DNA of 64,000 nucleotides, taken from NCBI RefSeq assembly GCF_016617715.1, contig NZ_CP067225.1, forward strand, positions 186,001 through 250,000. The letters are read 5' to 3'. Positions 50,519-63,289 of this stretch are shown in pieces. Made by a program: the position numbers and the translations under genes. The stretch comes from Paracoccus sp. MC1862. GTDB taxonomy: Bacteria; Pseudomonadota; Alphaproteobacteria; Rhodobacterales; Rhodobacteraceae. Position 1 is the first letter of the stretch. Every line of letters starts with the position of its first letter. The notes under the pieces were generated by a model. That model was not told the DNA's origin. It saw nothing but the letters and a program-made list of their open reading frames with translations, and did not search any database.

Positions 50519-52477
50519 ATGATTGCCGAGCTTGGACATTTCGCGCTGATCCTCGCCCTTGGCGTCGCGTTGTTCCAGGCGGTCGTGCCGATGGCCGGCG
50601 CCGCGCGCGGCTGGCCCGCCTGGATGGACAGCGCCCGCCCCGCGGCGGTGGCGCAGTTCGGGCTGCTGGGCATCGCCTTCGCGGCGCTGACAGTGGCCTT
50701 CATCACCTCGGATTTCAGCGTGGCGCTGGTCTACGAGAACAGCCACTCGGCCAAGCCGATGATCTACAAGATCACCGGCGTCTGGGGGAACCACGAGGGG
50801 TCCATGCTGATGTGGGTTCTGATCCTCGCCCTGTTCGGCGCGACGGCGGCCAGCTTCGGCGAGCATCTGCCGCCCGGGTTGCGCGCCCGCGTGCTGGCGG
50901 TGCAGGGGGCGATCGGGGCCTCGTTCCTGGCCTTCATCATCTTCACGTCGAACCCCTTCGCGCGGATGAGCCCGCCCGCCTTCGACGGGCGAGACCTGAA
51001 CCCGCTGCTGCAGGACCCCGGATTGGCCTTTCATCCGCCGTTCCTTTACCTCGGCTACGTCGGCCTCTCGATGTCCTTCAGCTTCGCCGTGGCCGCTCTG
51101 ATCGAGGGGCGGGTGGATGCTGCATGGGCGCGCTGGGTGCGGCCCTGGACGCTGGCTGCGTGGGTGTTCCTGACCATCGGCATCGCGCTGGGGTCATGGT
51201 GGGCCTATTACGAGCTTGGCTGGGGCGGCTTCTGGTTCTGGGACCCGGTGGAAAACGCCAGCTTCATGCCTTGGCTGATCGCCGCGGCCCTGCTGCATTC
51301 CGCCATCGTCGTCGAAAAGCGCGAGGCGCTGAAAAGCTGGACGATCCTTCTGGCAATCCTCGCCTTCGGCTTCTCGCTGGTGGGGACGTTCATCGTGCGC
51401 TCGGGCGTCATCACCTCGGTCCACAGCTTCGCCAGCGATCCGGCGCGGGGGGTGTTTATCCTCGGCATCACCGCCTTCTTCGTGGGCGGGGCGCTGACGC
51501 TTTATGCGGCGCGGGCAGGGGCCATGACAACACGAGGGGTCTTCGCCCCGGTGTCGCGGGAAGGGGCCTTGCTGCTGAACAACCTGCTGCTGGCGGTCGC
51601 CTGCTTCGTGGTCTTCATCGGCACGATCTGGCCGCTGGTCGCGGAAATGATGTGGGACCGCCGCCTGTCCGTCGGTGCGCCGTTCTTTGAAAAGGCCTTC
51701 ACGCCCTTCATGATCGCGCTGGCCGTGGCGCTGCCCATCGGCTCGATCCTGCCGTGGAAACGCGGCAGCATCGCCCGCGCCAGCCGGACGCTGATGCCCG
51801 CCGCGATCCTGACACTGGCGGTTGCCGCGCTGGTCTATGCGGTATCCACCGGCAACAGCGGGCTTGCCGTCATCGGCACGGCGCTGGGCACCTGGATCAT
51901 CGCCGGCGCCGCCCTGGACATCTGGCAGCGGGCAGGCGGGCAGGCCGGACGCCTGTTGCGGCTGCCGCGCGCCGACTGGGGCCGGGTCGTGGCCCATGCG
52001 GGACTCGGCGTCACCTTTGTCGGCATCAGCCTGCTCATGGCCTGGTCGGTCGAGGACATCCGCGTCGCGCGCGAAGGCGAAACCTTCGAGGTTGCCGGAT
52101 ACCAGATCACGCTTGAGGACGTATCCGAGGTGCAGGGTCCGAACTACATCTCGACCACCGCCGCCTTGCGGGTAATGCGCGACGGGCGCGAGATCGGCGT
52201 GCTGCATCCCGAAAAGCGCGTCTATCCGGTGCAGGCGATGCCGACGACCGAGGCGGCGATCCGCACCTCCTTCGTGGGCGATCTTTATCTTGTCATCGGC
52301 GATCCGCAGCAAGGCGGGGGATGGGCGGTCCGCAGCTATGTCAAGCCCTTCGCCTTCTGGATCTGGATGGGGTCGGGGCTGATGGCACTGGGGGGCCTCA
52401 TCAGCCTGACCGACCGGCGCTGGCGGGTGGCCGCGACCGCGCGCAAGCCCGCCCCGCGTGCGGTGGCCGCGGAATGA
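50519..52477 (+). CDS. ccmF: Cytochrome c heme lyase subunit CcmF
   Basis: A 652-residue polytopic membrane protein. The tryptophan-rich WWD-type heme-handling region is GWGGFWFWDPVENASFMPWL (about residue 238), and conserved histidines sit in VWGNHEGSMLMW and VITSVHSFASDP. It ligates heme to apocytochrome c with CcmH. The start at 50519 directly follows the terminator T-run. Overlaps ccmH as ATGA. Confidence 0.97.
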   Translation: MIAELGHFALILALGVALFQAVVPMAGAARGWPAWMDSARPAAVAQFGLLGIAFAALTVAFITSDFSVALVYENSHSAKPMIYKITGVWGNHEGSMLMWVLILALFGATAASFGEHLPPGLRARVLAVQGAIGASFLAFIIFTSNPFARMSPPAFDGRDLNPLLQDPGLAFHPPFLYLGYVGLSMSFSFAVAALIEGRVDAAWARWVRPWTLAAWVFLTIGIALGSWWAYYELGWGGFWFWDPVENASFMPWLIAAALLHSAIVVEKREALKSWTILLAILAFGFSLVGTFIVRSGVITSVHSFASDPARGVFILGITAFFVGGALTLYAARAGAMTTRGVFAPVSREGALLLNNLLLAVACFVVFIGTIWPLVAEMMWDRRLSVGAPFFEKAFTPFMIALAVALPIGSILPWKRGSIARASRTLMPAAILTLAVAALVYAVSTGNSGLAVIGTALGTWIIAGAALDIWQRAGGQAGRLLRLPRADWGRVVAHAGLGVTFVGISLLMAWSVEDIRVAREGETFEVAGYQITLEDVSEVQGPNYISTTAALRVMRDGREIGVLHPEKRVYPVQAMPTTEAAIRTSFVGDLYLVIGDPQQGGGWAVRSYVKPFAFWIWMGSGLMALGGLISLTDRRWRVAATARKPAPRAVAAE

Positions 52478-52947
52478 GGGGGCTGCGGGCAATTGCTACC
52501 GTGCTTGCACTGGTCGCGGCACAGGCGACATGGGCCGTGCAGCCCGACGAGGTGCTGGCAGACCCTGCGCTTGAGCATCGCGCCCGCGAGATCGGTCAGA
52601 TGCTGCGCTGCCCCGTCTGCCAGGGCGAGAACATCGATGAATCGAACGCGCCGATCAGCCGCGACCTGCGGCTGTATGTCCGCGAGCGGCTGGTTGCCGG
52701 CGACAGCGACGTGCAGGTGATCGACGCGGTGACCGACCGCTTCGGCGAGTTCGTTTTGTTCCAACCGAGGGCCGAGGGCGGGAACCTCATCCTCTACTGG
52801 GCCGGGCCGCTGATGGCGCTGGTTGCCGCCGTGGGGGCATTCCTGTTCCTGCGCGGACGCCGGCCCGAGGCGGCGCCTGCGCCTGCGGGGCTTACGGCCG
52901 AGGAACGGGCGCGGCTCGACGCGCTGATGCGCGATCAGGAAAGCTGA
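52474..52947 (+). CDS. ccmH: Cytochrome c maturation protein CcmH
   Basis: A 157-residue thiol-redox protein: signal sequence (RAIATVLALVAAQATWA), the redox motif MLRCPVCQGENIDESNA and a C-terminal membrane helix (LILYWAGPLMALVAAVGAFL). It reduces apocytochrome cysteines for heme attachment. Ends overlapping the NUDIX gene by 13 bases. Confidence 0.95.
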   Translation: MRGLRAIATVLALVAAQATWAVQPDEVLADPALEHRAREIGQMLRCPVCQGENIDESNAPISRDLRLYVRERLVAGDSDVQVIDAVTDRFGEFVLFQPRAEGGNLILYWAGPLMALVAAVGAFLFLRGRRPEAAPAPAGLTAEERARLDALMRDQES

Positions 52948-53621
52948 AGAAAACGCGGCTCGGACCCGCGATTGTCGAAGAAGGGCACGGTCCGGGGCAC
53001 ATGCAGCGGACCGCCGTCTGCAGCGCGGACCAGCGCCTCGACCTCGGCCAGCACGACCTCGGTGATGAAGGGCAGGTCAAGGGCACGGGCCTCGGTCAGC
53101 GGGACCCAGTGCAGGTGGCTCAGCTCATCGCAGGCGCCGGAAAAGTCGTCGCGGTCGCCGACGATGTTGCGCGCGTCGATCAGGAAAAAGCGGGCGTCAA
53201 AGCGGCGCGGGCGACCGGGCGGCGTGATCGCACGGAAGACGAACAGCAACGGATCGTCGGCGGACGGCGCAAGGGTCAGGCCGGTTTCCTCGACCATCTC
53301 GCGCAGCGCCGCGCAGGCGAGCGCGTCTGGCGTGACGCTGGCGCCTGCCAGAGGCTCGGCCGCAAGCCGGCCACGGCACTGGTCCGACAGCGCGTCAGGG
53401 CAGGGCGCGTCGTCCTCGGCATCCACCGCCCCGCCGGGAAATACGTATTTCGAGGGCATGAAGGCCGCGCCCGCCCCCCGCATCCCCATCAGGACGGAAG
53501 GGCCGCCGGTCCGGTCCCGGTCGATCAGGATCACCGTCGCCGCATCGCGGATGCGGTCCGCCGCCGGCTTGCCGGACCGCGCGGGGTCGGACGGGTGGGC
53601 GAGGGGCGCGGGCGTGGTCAC
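52935..53621 (-). CDS. NUDIX hydrolase
   Basis: A 228-residue protein of the NUDT7/19-like group. Start region DRIRDAATVILIDRD, then YVFPGGAVDAEDD and the Nudix helix CAALREMVEETGLTLAP (R-E-x2-E-E). GTG start at 53621 overlaps the DUF983 stop as GTGA. Such enzymes hydrolyse CoA derivatives or dinucleotides; substrate open. Confidence 0.9.
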   Translation of the reverse strand: MTTPAPLAHPSDPARSGKPAADRIRDAATVILIDRDRTGGPSVLMGMRGAGAAFMPSKYVFPGGAVDAEDDAPCPDALSDQCRGRLAAEPLAGASVTPDALACAALREMVEETGLTLAPSADDPLLFVFRAITPPGRPRRFDARFFLIDARNIVGDRDDFSGACDELSHLHWVPLTEARALDLPFITEVVLAEVEALVRAADGGPLHVPRTVPFFDNRGSEPRFLQLS

Positions 53622-54031
53622 GGCTGCGGGGGCCGATCCTCGCCCGCGCCGTCGAAGCCGTGCATCCGCTTGGCCCATTGCATCCCGACCCAAGCGCCCT
53701 TGATGATCGGCAGCAGGATCAGCGAGGCCACCAGCGAGCCGCCGAGGAACACCGCCATCAGCACCTCGGACGAGGGGCGATAGAGCATGTAGACCGTCAG
53801 CAGAAGAACGGTCGCCACATGCCCGACGATGAGGATCGTCACATAGGCCGGGCCGTCGTCGGCGCGGTGGTGGTGCAGTTCCTCGTTGCAGTTCGGGCAG
53901 TGATCCTTGACGCGCAGGTAGCCGGTGAAGATCCGCGCCTGCCCGCAGTTGGGGCAGCGCCCGAGCGCACCGCGCCGCACCGCCTCGCCCAGAACGCGTT
54001 CGGCGGGTGCATGTTCGGTCCTCAGAGTCAT
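53618..54031 (-). CDS. DUF983 family membrane protein
   Basis: A 137-residue protein with a zinc-ribbon-like N-terminus (GRCPNCGQARIFTGYL, DHCPNCNEELHHHRADDGP) and two membrane helices (ILIVGHVATVLLLTVYMLY, VLMAVFLGGSLVASLILLPI). DUF983 proteins occur near respiratory genes in alphaproteobacteria. The start at 54031 gives the family length. Confidence 0.88.
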   Translation of the reverse strand: MTLRTEHAPAERVLGEAVRRGALGRCPNCGQARIFTGYLRVKDHCPNCNEELHHHRADDGPAYVTILIVGHVATVLLLTVYMLYRPSSEVLMAVFLGGSLVASLILLPIIKGAWVGMQWAKRMHGFDGAGEDRPPQP

Positions 54032-54351
54032 GTCGATCCTTGGGATGCCTTTTGACGGAAGATAGGGGCTGGCGGGCGCGAATGCCACCATGGCGGGCAA
54101 GATTCCGCCCGTCAACTATCCGAAGCCCGGCTGCCTTGCTGAAGGGATCGGACTGGCTCGCTGCCGCAGGTCGAGCAGGGTTCGGGTTTCCGCTATCGGC
54201 GCGGCTTCAGGGTTCCCGGGCAGCAGGTGGACTGGAAAACAGCCGCACGGATGTTTTCCGGTCATGTGCAGCCGATGGACCGTTTTCTAGCGCAGCGGGC
54301 CACCGAAGCGGCGAAGCGGAAGCAGGCAAGCCCCGGCTTCGGGCGAAAAGT
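54032..54351. other. Intergenic region between eno and the DUF983 gene
   Basis: 320 bases with short open frames only (54090-54290 plus has no family match). GC-rich hairpin potential near 54325-54345 (GCCCCGGCTTCGGGC) may end eno transcription, but the T-tract is weak. Confidence 0.4.
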
Positions 54352-55668
<1,317 letters not shown>

Positions 55669-55726
55669 CTAGCCCCGGAAGCCGCCCGGCGGAAGCCGCG
55701 AGCGCGCTGTTTGCGCCACCAGCCTC

Positions 55727-56419
55727 TCAGCCCTGCCCGCGTACCCAGAGATCGGCCCAGATCGGCAGGTGGTCCGAGGCGATGCGGGCAAGCGGCGTGT
55801 CCAGCACGCCGCAGTCCAGCACCTCGATGCCGGGCGAGACCGCGATGCGGTCATAGCGCAGTTGCGGCGCGGCGGCGGGCCAGCTTTCCCCCGGCGCGAT
55901 CACGTCAAGGTCGGTCAGCGCCTCAAGCCCGCGCTCGCCCCGCCATTCATTGAAGTCGCCCGTCAGCACCACGGGGTTGCCGCCGGCCCGCCCGACCTTG
56001 GCGGCCAGCCGCGCAAGCTGCGCCCGCCGCGACGAGCGCATCAGCCCCAGGTGGGTGGCGATCACCGTCAGTTCCGGCAGCCGCAGCATGACCGCGCCGC
56101 GCGGTTCCACCCCCGGCAGCGCCAAAGGCTGGGAACGCGCGTGTTCGACCAGATCCGGGCGCAGCAGGATCGTCTGCCCGTGCCAGCCCAGCGACTGGTC
56201 CGAGGTGCGGCGGTGTTCGACCGGCACCAGCCCCGTCGCCGATTCGATCATGTTGCGGGGCAGGGCCTCGGGACGCTGGCCCATGCGGAAATCGACCTCC
56301 TGCAGCGCCACCACATCGGCGCCGAGGCCGGCGATGACCTCGAGGTTCCGCTCGGGCGCATAGGGGCCGAAGGTGCCCCGGCACTTGTGCAGGTTGTAGC
56401 TGGCAAGGCGCAGGCGCAT
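55727..56419 (-). CDS. Endonuclease/exonuclease/phosphatase family protein
   Basis: A 230-residue EEP-fold phosphoesterase: RLRLASYNLHKCRGT, ADVVALQEVDFRMG with the metal Glu, VVLTGDFNEWRGER, and the catalytic ASDHLPIWADL. No signal peptide. Substrate (nucleic acid or lipid phosphate) is unknown. Confidence 0.88.
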   Translation of the reverse strand: MRLRLASYNLHKCRGTFGPYAPERNLEVIAGLGADVVALQEVDFRMGQRPEALPRNMIESATGLVPVEHRRTSDQSLGWHGQTILLRPDLVEHARSQPLALPGVEPRGAVMLRLPELTVIATHLGLMRSSRRAQLARLAAKVGRAGGNPVVLTGDFNEWRGERGLEALTDLDVIAPGESWPAAAPQLRYDRIAVSPGIEVLDCGVLDTPLARIASDHLPIWADLWVRGQG

Positions 56420-56465
56420 GGTCAGTCCGTCCGGGTCCGGGTCGAAGAGGTTGTCCGACGAACGC

Positions 56466-57878
56466 TCAGGTGCCGCAATAGGTCACGCGCACTTCCTCGC
56501 CCGTGGCCGGGGGCAGGGCGAGGTCGGCCCAGTCGGCGCGGTCGTCGAGGGGGTGGGTCACGGCGAGGGCGAGTCGGTTAAAGGGGGCGAAGTCGCCCGT
56601 TACGCCCGCGTCGATGGCCTGCTGGATGCGGTGGTTGCGGGGGATGCGGGCGGGGTTCGCCCGCGCCGCGAGGCCCAGGTCGGGGCCGCGCGCGCGCCAG
56701 TCGCGTTCCCAGTCACGGAAAGGCTGGGGGTCGGCGAACTCGGCTGCAGTCTCTCCGGTCACGAGGCCCCGGAATGTGCGGGTGAAGTCGGCTTCCTGCT
56801 GGGCCATCATCGTCAGCAGGCGCTCGACCAGCGGGCGGTCCTCCATCGCGGCCTCGGCCAGCCCCAGCTTGTCGGCGAAGCGCTTGAGCCAAGCTGCCTG
56901 ATAAAGGGCGGGGAAGCCGTGGACGATCCGGGTGGCTTCAGGCACCGCCGCCTCGGGATCGGGCATCAGCGGCAAAAGGCAGGACGCAAGCTGCGCGAGA
57001 TTCCATACGGCGACCTGCGGCTGCTGGGACCAGGCATAGCGGCCGTGGCGGTCGATGGACGAAAACACCGTGTCGGGGTGATAGGCGTCCATGAAGGCGC
57101 AGGGGCCGTAGTCGATGGTTTCGCCCGACACGGCCATGTTGTCGGTGTTCATGACGCCATGGACGAAGCCCAGCGCCATCCAGTGCGATATGGTCTCCGC
57201 CTGCCGCGCGACGACCTGGCCAAGCAGGTCCATGGGCGAGGATGCATCCGGGTAGTGGCGGGCGATGACATGATCGGCCAGCGCCCGCAGCCGGTCCGTA
57301 TCGCCACGGATGGCGAAGAACTCGAAGGTGCCGACGCGGATGTGGCTGGACGCCACGCGGGTCAGGACCGCGCCGGGCAGGGCGGATTCGCGCAAGACGA
57401 CCTCTCCGGTCGTGACGGCAGCAAGGGCGCGGGTGGTGGGGACCCCCATGGCGTGCATGAACTCGCTGACCGCGTATTCGCGCAGCACCGGACCAAGCCA
57501 GGCGCGGCCATCGCCCCGGCGCGAAAAGGGGGTGGGGCCGGAGCCCTTGAGCTGAATGTCGAAGCGCCCGCCGTCAGGGGCCACGACCTCGCCCAGCAGC
57601 ACCGCGCGGCCATCGCCAAGCTGGGGCGACAGGCCGCCAAACTGGTGGCCGGCATAGGCCTGGGCGATCGGCTCGGCGCCCTCGGGGGGCGTGTTCCCGG
57701 CGATCATCGCCAGTCCCTGCGGGCCGCGCAGCCAGTCCGCGTCAATGCCGAGCCGTTGTGCAAGTGCGTCATTGACTGCGATCAGGCCGGGCTGGGCGAC
57801 CGGGGTCGGCGGGGTCCGGGTGAAGAAGCCGGGGCCGAGCCGGGCGTAGCTGTTGTCGAAGGCGATGGGCTGGGTCAT
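56466..57878 (-). CDS. selO: Protein adenylyltransferase SelO (YdiU)
   Basis: A 470-residue pseudokinase that AMPylates proteins. Seen: [100 protein letters not shown] and [10 protein letters not shown]. It ends YCGT with a single Cys where longer relatives have a Cys-x-x-Cys/Sec motif. Redox-stress role inferred from family. Confidence 0.93.
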   Translation of the reverse strand: MTQPIAFDNSYARLGPGFFTRTPPTPVAQPGLIAVNDALAQRLGIDADWLRGPQGLAMIAGNTPPEGAEPIAQAYAGHQFGGLSPQLGDGRAVLLGEVVAPDGGRFDIQLKGSGPTPFSRRGDGRAWLGPVLREYAVSEFMHAMGVPTTRALAAVTTGEVVLRESALPGAVLTRVASSHIRVGTFEFFAIRGDTDRLRALADHVIARHYPDASSPMDLLGQVVARQAETISHWMALGFVHGVMNTDNMAVSGETIDYGPCAFMDAYHPDTVFSSIDRHGRYAWSQQPQVAVWNLAQLASCLLPLMPDPEAAVPEATRIVHGFPALYQAAWLKRFADKLGLAEAAMEDRPLVERLLTMMAQQEADFTRTFRGLVTGETAAEFADPQPFRDWERDWRARGPDLGLAARANPARIPRNHRIQQAIDAGVTGDFAPFNRLALAVTHPLDDRADWADLALPPATGEEVRVTYCGT

Positions 57879-57916
57879 GCCGTCGATTTGGGAAGGGGCG
57901 AGCTTGATTGTAAGAC

Positions 57917-57961
57917 AGGGGCGCTGCCCCTCGGGCCTGCGGCCCTCACCCCGGGATATTT
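57917..57961. repeat. Intergenic REP-like repeat, copy 2
   Basis: GGGGCGCTGCCCC (57918-57930) and CCCCGGGATATTT (57949-57961), the same modules as at 39121-39156 with an 18-base insert (GGGCCTGCGGCCC stem) between them. Lies between selO and obgE. Confidence 0.7.
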
Positions 57962-58010
57962 AGGCGAAGAAGAAGCCCGGCAGGGAGGCGGCCTTTGCCT
58001 TGCGTGGTGA

Positions 58011-60190
<2,180 letters not shown>

Positions 60191-60524
60191 AGCGCGGTTC
60201 ACGGCCAGGCTGCCGCGGAACGGCACGGCGCTGTTCTGCCTAAAATCCCATGCACTTCTGTCCGGCTTCGTCGGGTGCCGCAGAGAAGGTCATCGTTCTT
60301 CCTGCGCATGACTGCAGGAATGATCTTAATATATCAATAATTTGAGGCCGGATACCTGCATTCTGAACTGCCTCTGTGAAGGCTTTCAGCAGCTTGTTCA
60401 TGGATCGCAACTTAAAGTTGTTTATTATAGTTTTAACTATCCATTAGCGTGTCTTACCTAACCTTCACAACTATAAGGGCAGAATAATCGAGAGAATCAA
60501 CCTAAGATAGAAAAGAGGCTGTCC
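60191..60524. promoter_or_regulatory. AT-rich control region of the RTX gene with palindromes
   Basis: 334 bases, much richer in A/T than the flanks. It contains the perfect palindrome CAACTTAAAGTTG (60408-60420) and AGTTTTAACT about ten bases later, then TTATAG and TATAAG-type hexamers. A regulator-bound promoter is likely. No coding frame was seen. Confidence 0.5.
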
Positions 60525-63119
60525 ATGTCAGCTACTGCTCATATCAACATGATCAACCTGCAGGTCATGGCCGAAGAGGTCATGTGGGCAGACAGGGCCA
60601 ATGGCACATACGCGGGCAATATCGCCGGCAACGAAAAATACTATATCTGGCAGTCGCAGTTCCAGACGCGCCCCATGGGGATGGAAAACCAGCCCGAGGC
60701 TTATGCCCGGTTGCTGCGGCAGAGCCTGCCGGATGTGAACACCCTGCGGCTTCCGTTCAACGCCTATTCGTTCAACGCGGATGGAAGCCTTGATCCCATG
60801 TACGAACGCTTCCTTGTCGAAGCCGCGCGACAGGGCTTCGGGATCGTCATGGTCTATGCCGACGGCGAGACGCAGCAACTGGGCGAGAACAACAGCGCCA
60901 ATCTGGCGCAGATGCGCGACGCGCTGGGCGGATCGGTCCACGACCGGATGATCGGGACATGGGAAAGGATGTTCGCCTGGCTCGACCGCCACCCCGTCGT
61001 GGACGCGGCCATCTACGCGCTTGAGGCCGCGAACGAGCCTGCGGCCTACGGACGCGCGGAAAACCTCGCCGGCGGCACCGGCGAGTTCGTGCGGCTCTAC
61101 GGCGACCACATGGCCGAATTCGCGGCGCTGGTCGAGGCGCATTCCGACGCGAAGATCATGATCGGCGGGTGGATGTATTCCGCCCAGTTCGACGTTCTGG
61201 CCAGAACCGCGTCCAGCGAAGACGGGCGCAGCGTTCTCGACCAGATCCGGCAGGCCGCGGGCGCGGATCTGGTCTGGTCGGCGCATCTCTATCCCCACTG
61301 GACCCGCTCTGCCGGGCAGGAGATCGAGGGCTTCGAGTCCTTCATCCGCCAGCAGTATGCGGCCTTGGGCGATGATGACGTGATCCTGACCGAGACAAAT
61401 GCGCTCGGCTCGGCAGTAAACGATGTTCGGTCGGGCGACGTGTCCTTCTGGATGGCGCGCGCCTATGAGGTGTTTGCCGATGCCGGGATCGGCCTTGGCT
61501 GGTTCCCGGGGGCCGAGACCAGCGGCTCGTCCTTTGTCACCATCAACAACGGTCGCTTCATCAACTTCCAGCATCCCGACAGCTATGCCCACGGGATGAA
61601 CGGCTTTCTGCTGGATGAGAATGATCCGGCCCGCGCCGGCAACGACCGGATCACCGCCACGCTGCTGCCAGGCAACGTTTATGCCGAAGATGGCACCTGG
61701 CTGAACCTGAAAGGCCTTGGCTATGCTGCCGGCCATGGTGGCAACGACACGCTGACGGCCATCGATCAGGCGATGAACATGCTTTATGGCGGCCGGGGGA
61801 ACGATGTCCTGACCGGAACCTCTGGGCGCGACTATCTTTTCGGGCAGGGCGACGATGATACGCTGCATGGCGGCGCGGGGGATGACGTGCTGTCGGGCGG
61901 CGACGGGGACGACGTGCTGCACGATGGCGCGGGCAGCGACATTTTGACCGGCGGACGCGGTGCCGATCAGTTCATCCTGTCGGCCGGCAAGGCCGTGATC
62001 ACGGATCTGCGCCATGATCAGGGGGACCGGCTGACACTGGGCGGGCAGCTCTGGGGCAGCGATCGCATCATGGAAGCGGGACAATACCTGGACCATGACG
62101 GCGATGGCGTCGTCGATGACATGATGCTGGACTGGGGGGCGGGCCAGGTGATCCTGATGAACCTCCGCCGGCCGGACGGGATCATCCAGGGCACGGAAGA
62201 CGCGGACAGCATCGCGGTCGGCTTCCAGGACATCCAGGGCGAGCGTTTCACCCGCGACGGCGGGCGCGTGCACGGGCTTGGGGGCGACGACACCATCACC
62301 GGCAGCACCGGCAATGACTGGCTGGAAGGCGGTGCCGGCGATGACCACATCGCCGCGGGGGCCGGCAACGATACCCTATGGGGGAATGACGGCGCGGATA
62401 CGCTGGACGGCGGCAACGGCAACGACCTGATCCGCGGAGGAGCGGGGGACGACCGGCTTCTGGGCGCGGTCGGGAACGACACCATCCATGGCGACGACGG
62501 CGATGACGAACTCCTTGGCGGCGGCGGGCATGACAGCCTGGACGGAGGCGACGGCGCCGACGTGATCGACGGAAACGCCGATAACGACACGATCACCGGC
62601 GGCGACGGCGACGACCGGCTGATCGGCAATGGCGGTCATGACCTGCTGCTTGGCGGCAATCATGCCGATACCCTGCATGGCGGCGAGGGGAACGACACCC
62701 TGCATGGCCAGGCGGGCGATGACACGCTTTACGGCAACAACGGCAATGATGTGCTGAACGGCGGGGACGGCGACGATTATCTCGACGGTGGCGCGGGGAC
62801 CGACTACCTGGATGGCGGCAACGGAAACGACCGGTTCGTCTGCAACATGAGCGGCATCAGCACCAGTTTCTTGACCGGGGGCGCGGGGGCCGATCACTTC
62901 GTCTTTCTGAACATCCATTCCTCGGGGCAGAGCAGGGCGACCTTCACCGATTTCGAGATCGGCGTTGACAGTATCAGCATCGGCGGCACCTTCGGGCTTA
63001 AGGCGATCATGGAGATGCGGGTGTTCGGGGGTCTTCATGCCGCCGGTCCCGACACGGTGATGAAGGTCGGCGACGACGTTTATATCTTCAAGAACCATGA
63101 TCCGCTTGATTTCGTTTAG
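60525..63119 (+). CDS. RTX calcium-binding protein with N-terminal GH5-like glycosidase domain
   Basis: An 864-residue protein without a Sec signal. Residues 1-370 look like a clan GH-A glycosidase: LRLPFNAYSFNADGSLDPMY, ALEAANEPAAYG (N170-E171 acid/base), SAHLYPHW and VILTETNAL (E290 nucleophile). From about 420 there are many Gly-Asp nonapeptides (GRGNDVLTGTSGRDYLFG; a second array from about 585 to 765) that bind calcium. The C-terminus is acidic/hydrophobic and ends DFV, a type I secretion signal. No T1SS genes are nearby. Likely a secreted polysaccharide-active enzyme. Confidence 0.85.
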   Translation: MSATAHINMINLQVMAEEVMWADRANGTYAGNIAGNEKYYIWQSQFQTRPMGMENQPEAYARLLRQSLPDVNTLRLPFNAYSFNADGSLDPMYERFLVEAARQGFGIVMVYADGETQQLGENNSANLAQMRDALGGSVHDRMIGTWERMFAWLDRHPVVDAAIYALEAANEPAAYGRAENLAGGTGEFVRLYGDHMAEFAALVEAHSDAKIMIGGWMYSAQFDVLARTASSEDGRSVLDQIRQAAGADLVWSAHLYPHWTRSAGQEIEGFESFIRQQYAALGDDDVILTETNALGSAVNDVRSGDVSFWMARAYEVFADAGIGLGWFPGAETSGSSFVTINNGRFINFQHPDSYAHGMNGFLLDENDPARAGNDRITATLLPGNVYAEDGTWLNLKGLGYAAGHGGNDTLTAIDQAMNMLYGGRGNDVLTGTSGRDYLFGQGDDDTLHGGAGDDVLSGGDGDDVLHDGAGSDILTGGRGADQFILSAGKAVITDLRHDQGDRLTLGGQLWGSDRIMEAGQYLDHDGDGVVDDMMLDWGAGQVILMNLRRPDGIIQGTEDADSIAVGFQDIQGERFTRDGGRVHGLGGDDTITGSTGNDWLEGGAGDDHIAAGAGNDTLWGNDGADTLDGGNGNDLIRGGAGDDRLLGAVGNDTIHGDDGDDELLGGGGHDSLDGGDGADVIDGNADNDTITGGDGDDRLIGNGGHDLLLGGNHADTLHGGEGNDTLHGQAGDDTLYGNNGNDVLNGGDGDDYLDGGAGTDYLDGGNGNDRFVCNMSGISTSFLTGGAGADHFVFLNIHSSGQSRATFTDFEIGVDSISIGGTFGLKAIMEMRVFGGLHAAGPDTVMKVGDDVYIFKNHDPLDFV

Positions 63120-63209
63120 GCCGGCGTCGCAGGAAGGCTGATCTTGCGCGCGACATGGCGCCAATGCCCGTGCCCGGCAATGGCGCTATGATTTATCATG
63201 AGCTGAGTT

Positions 63210-63231
63210 CATGTCTTATCTGCAAGACATG
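63210..63231 (+). terminator. Stem-loop after the RTX gene / before metH
   Basis: CATGTCTT, 6-base loop, AAGACATG; 8-bp perfect stem followed by AGTTTCACCTTTCC. Weak T-content makes termination uncertain; it could instead be an operator or leader element for metH. Confidence 0.45.
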
Positions 63232-63289
63232 AGTTTCACCTTTCCTTCTTTGCCCGCTATACCGGACCGGTAATTGCCCGAGGTCCGTC

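Noticed and set aside
61780..62830. Regularly repeated GGC-GGC-GAC-type units that resemble a repeat array
   Set aside because: They are in-frame RTX nonapeptide codons, varying in sequence and without spacers, so not a CRISPR or DNA repeat array.
63120..63289. Possible SAM, SAH or cobalamin riboswitch before metH
   Set aside because: None of the conserved core motifs was found; only a small stem-loop is present.
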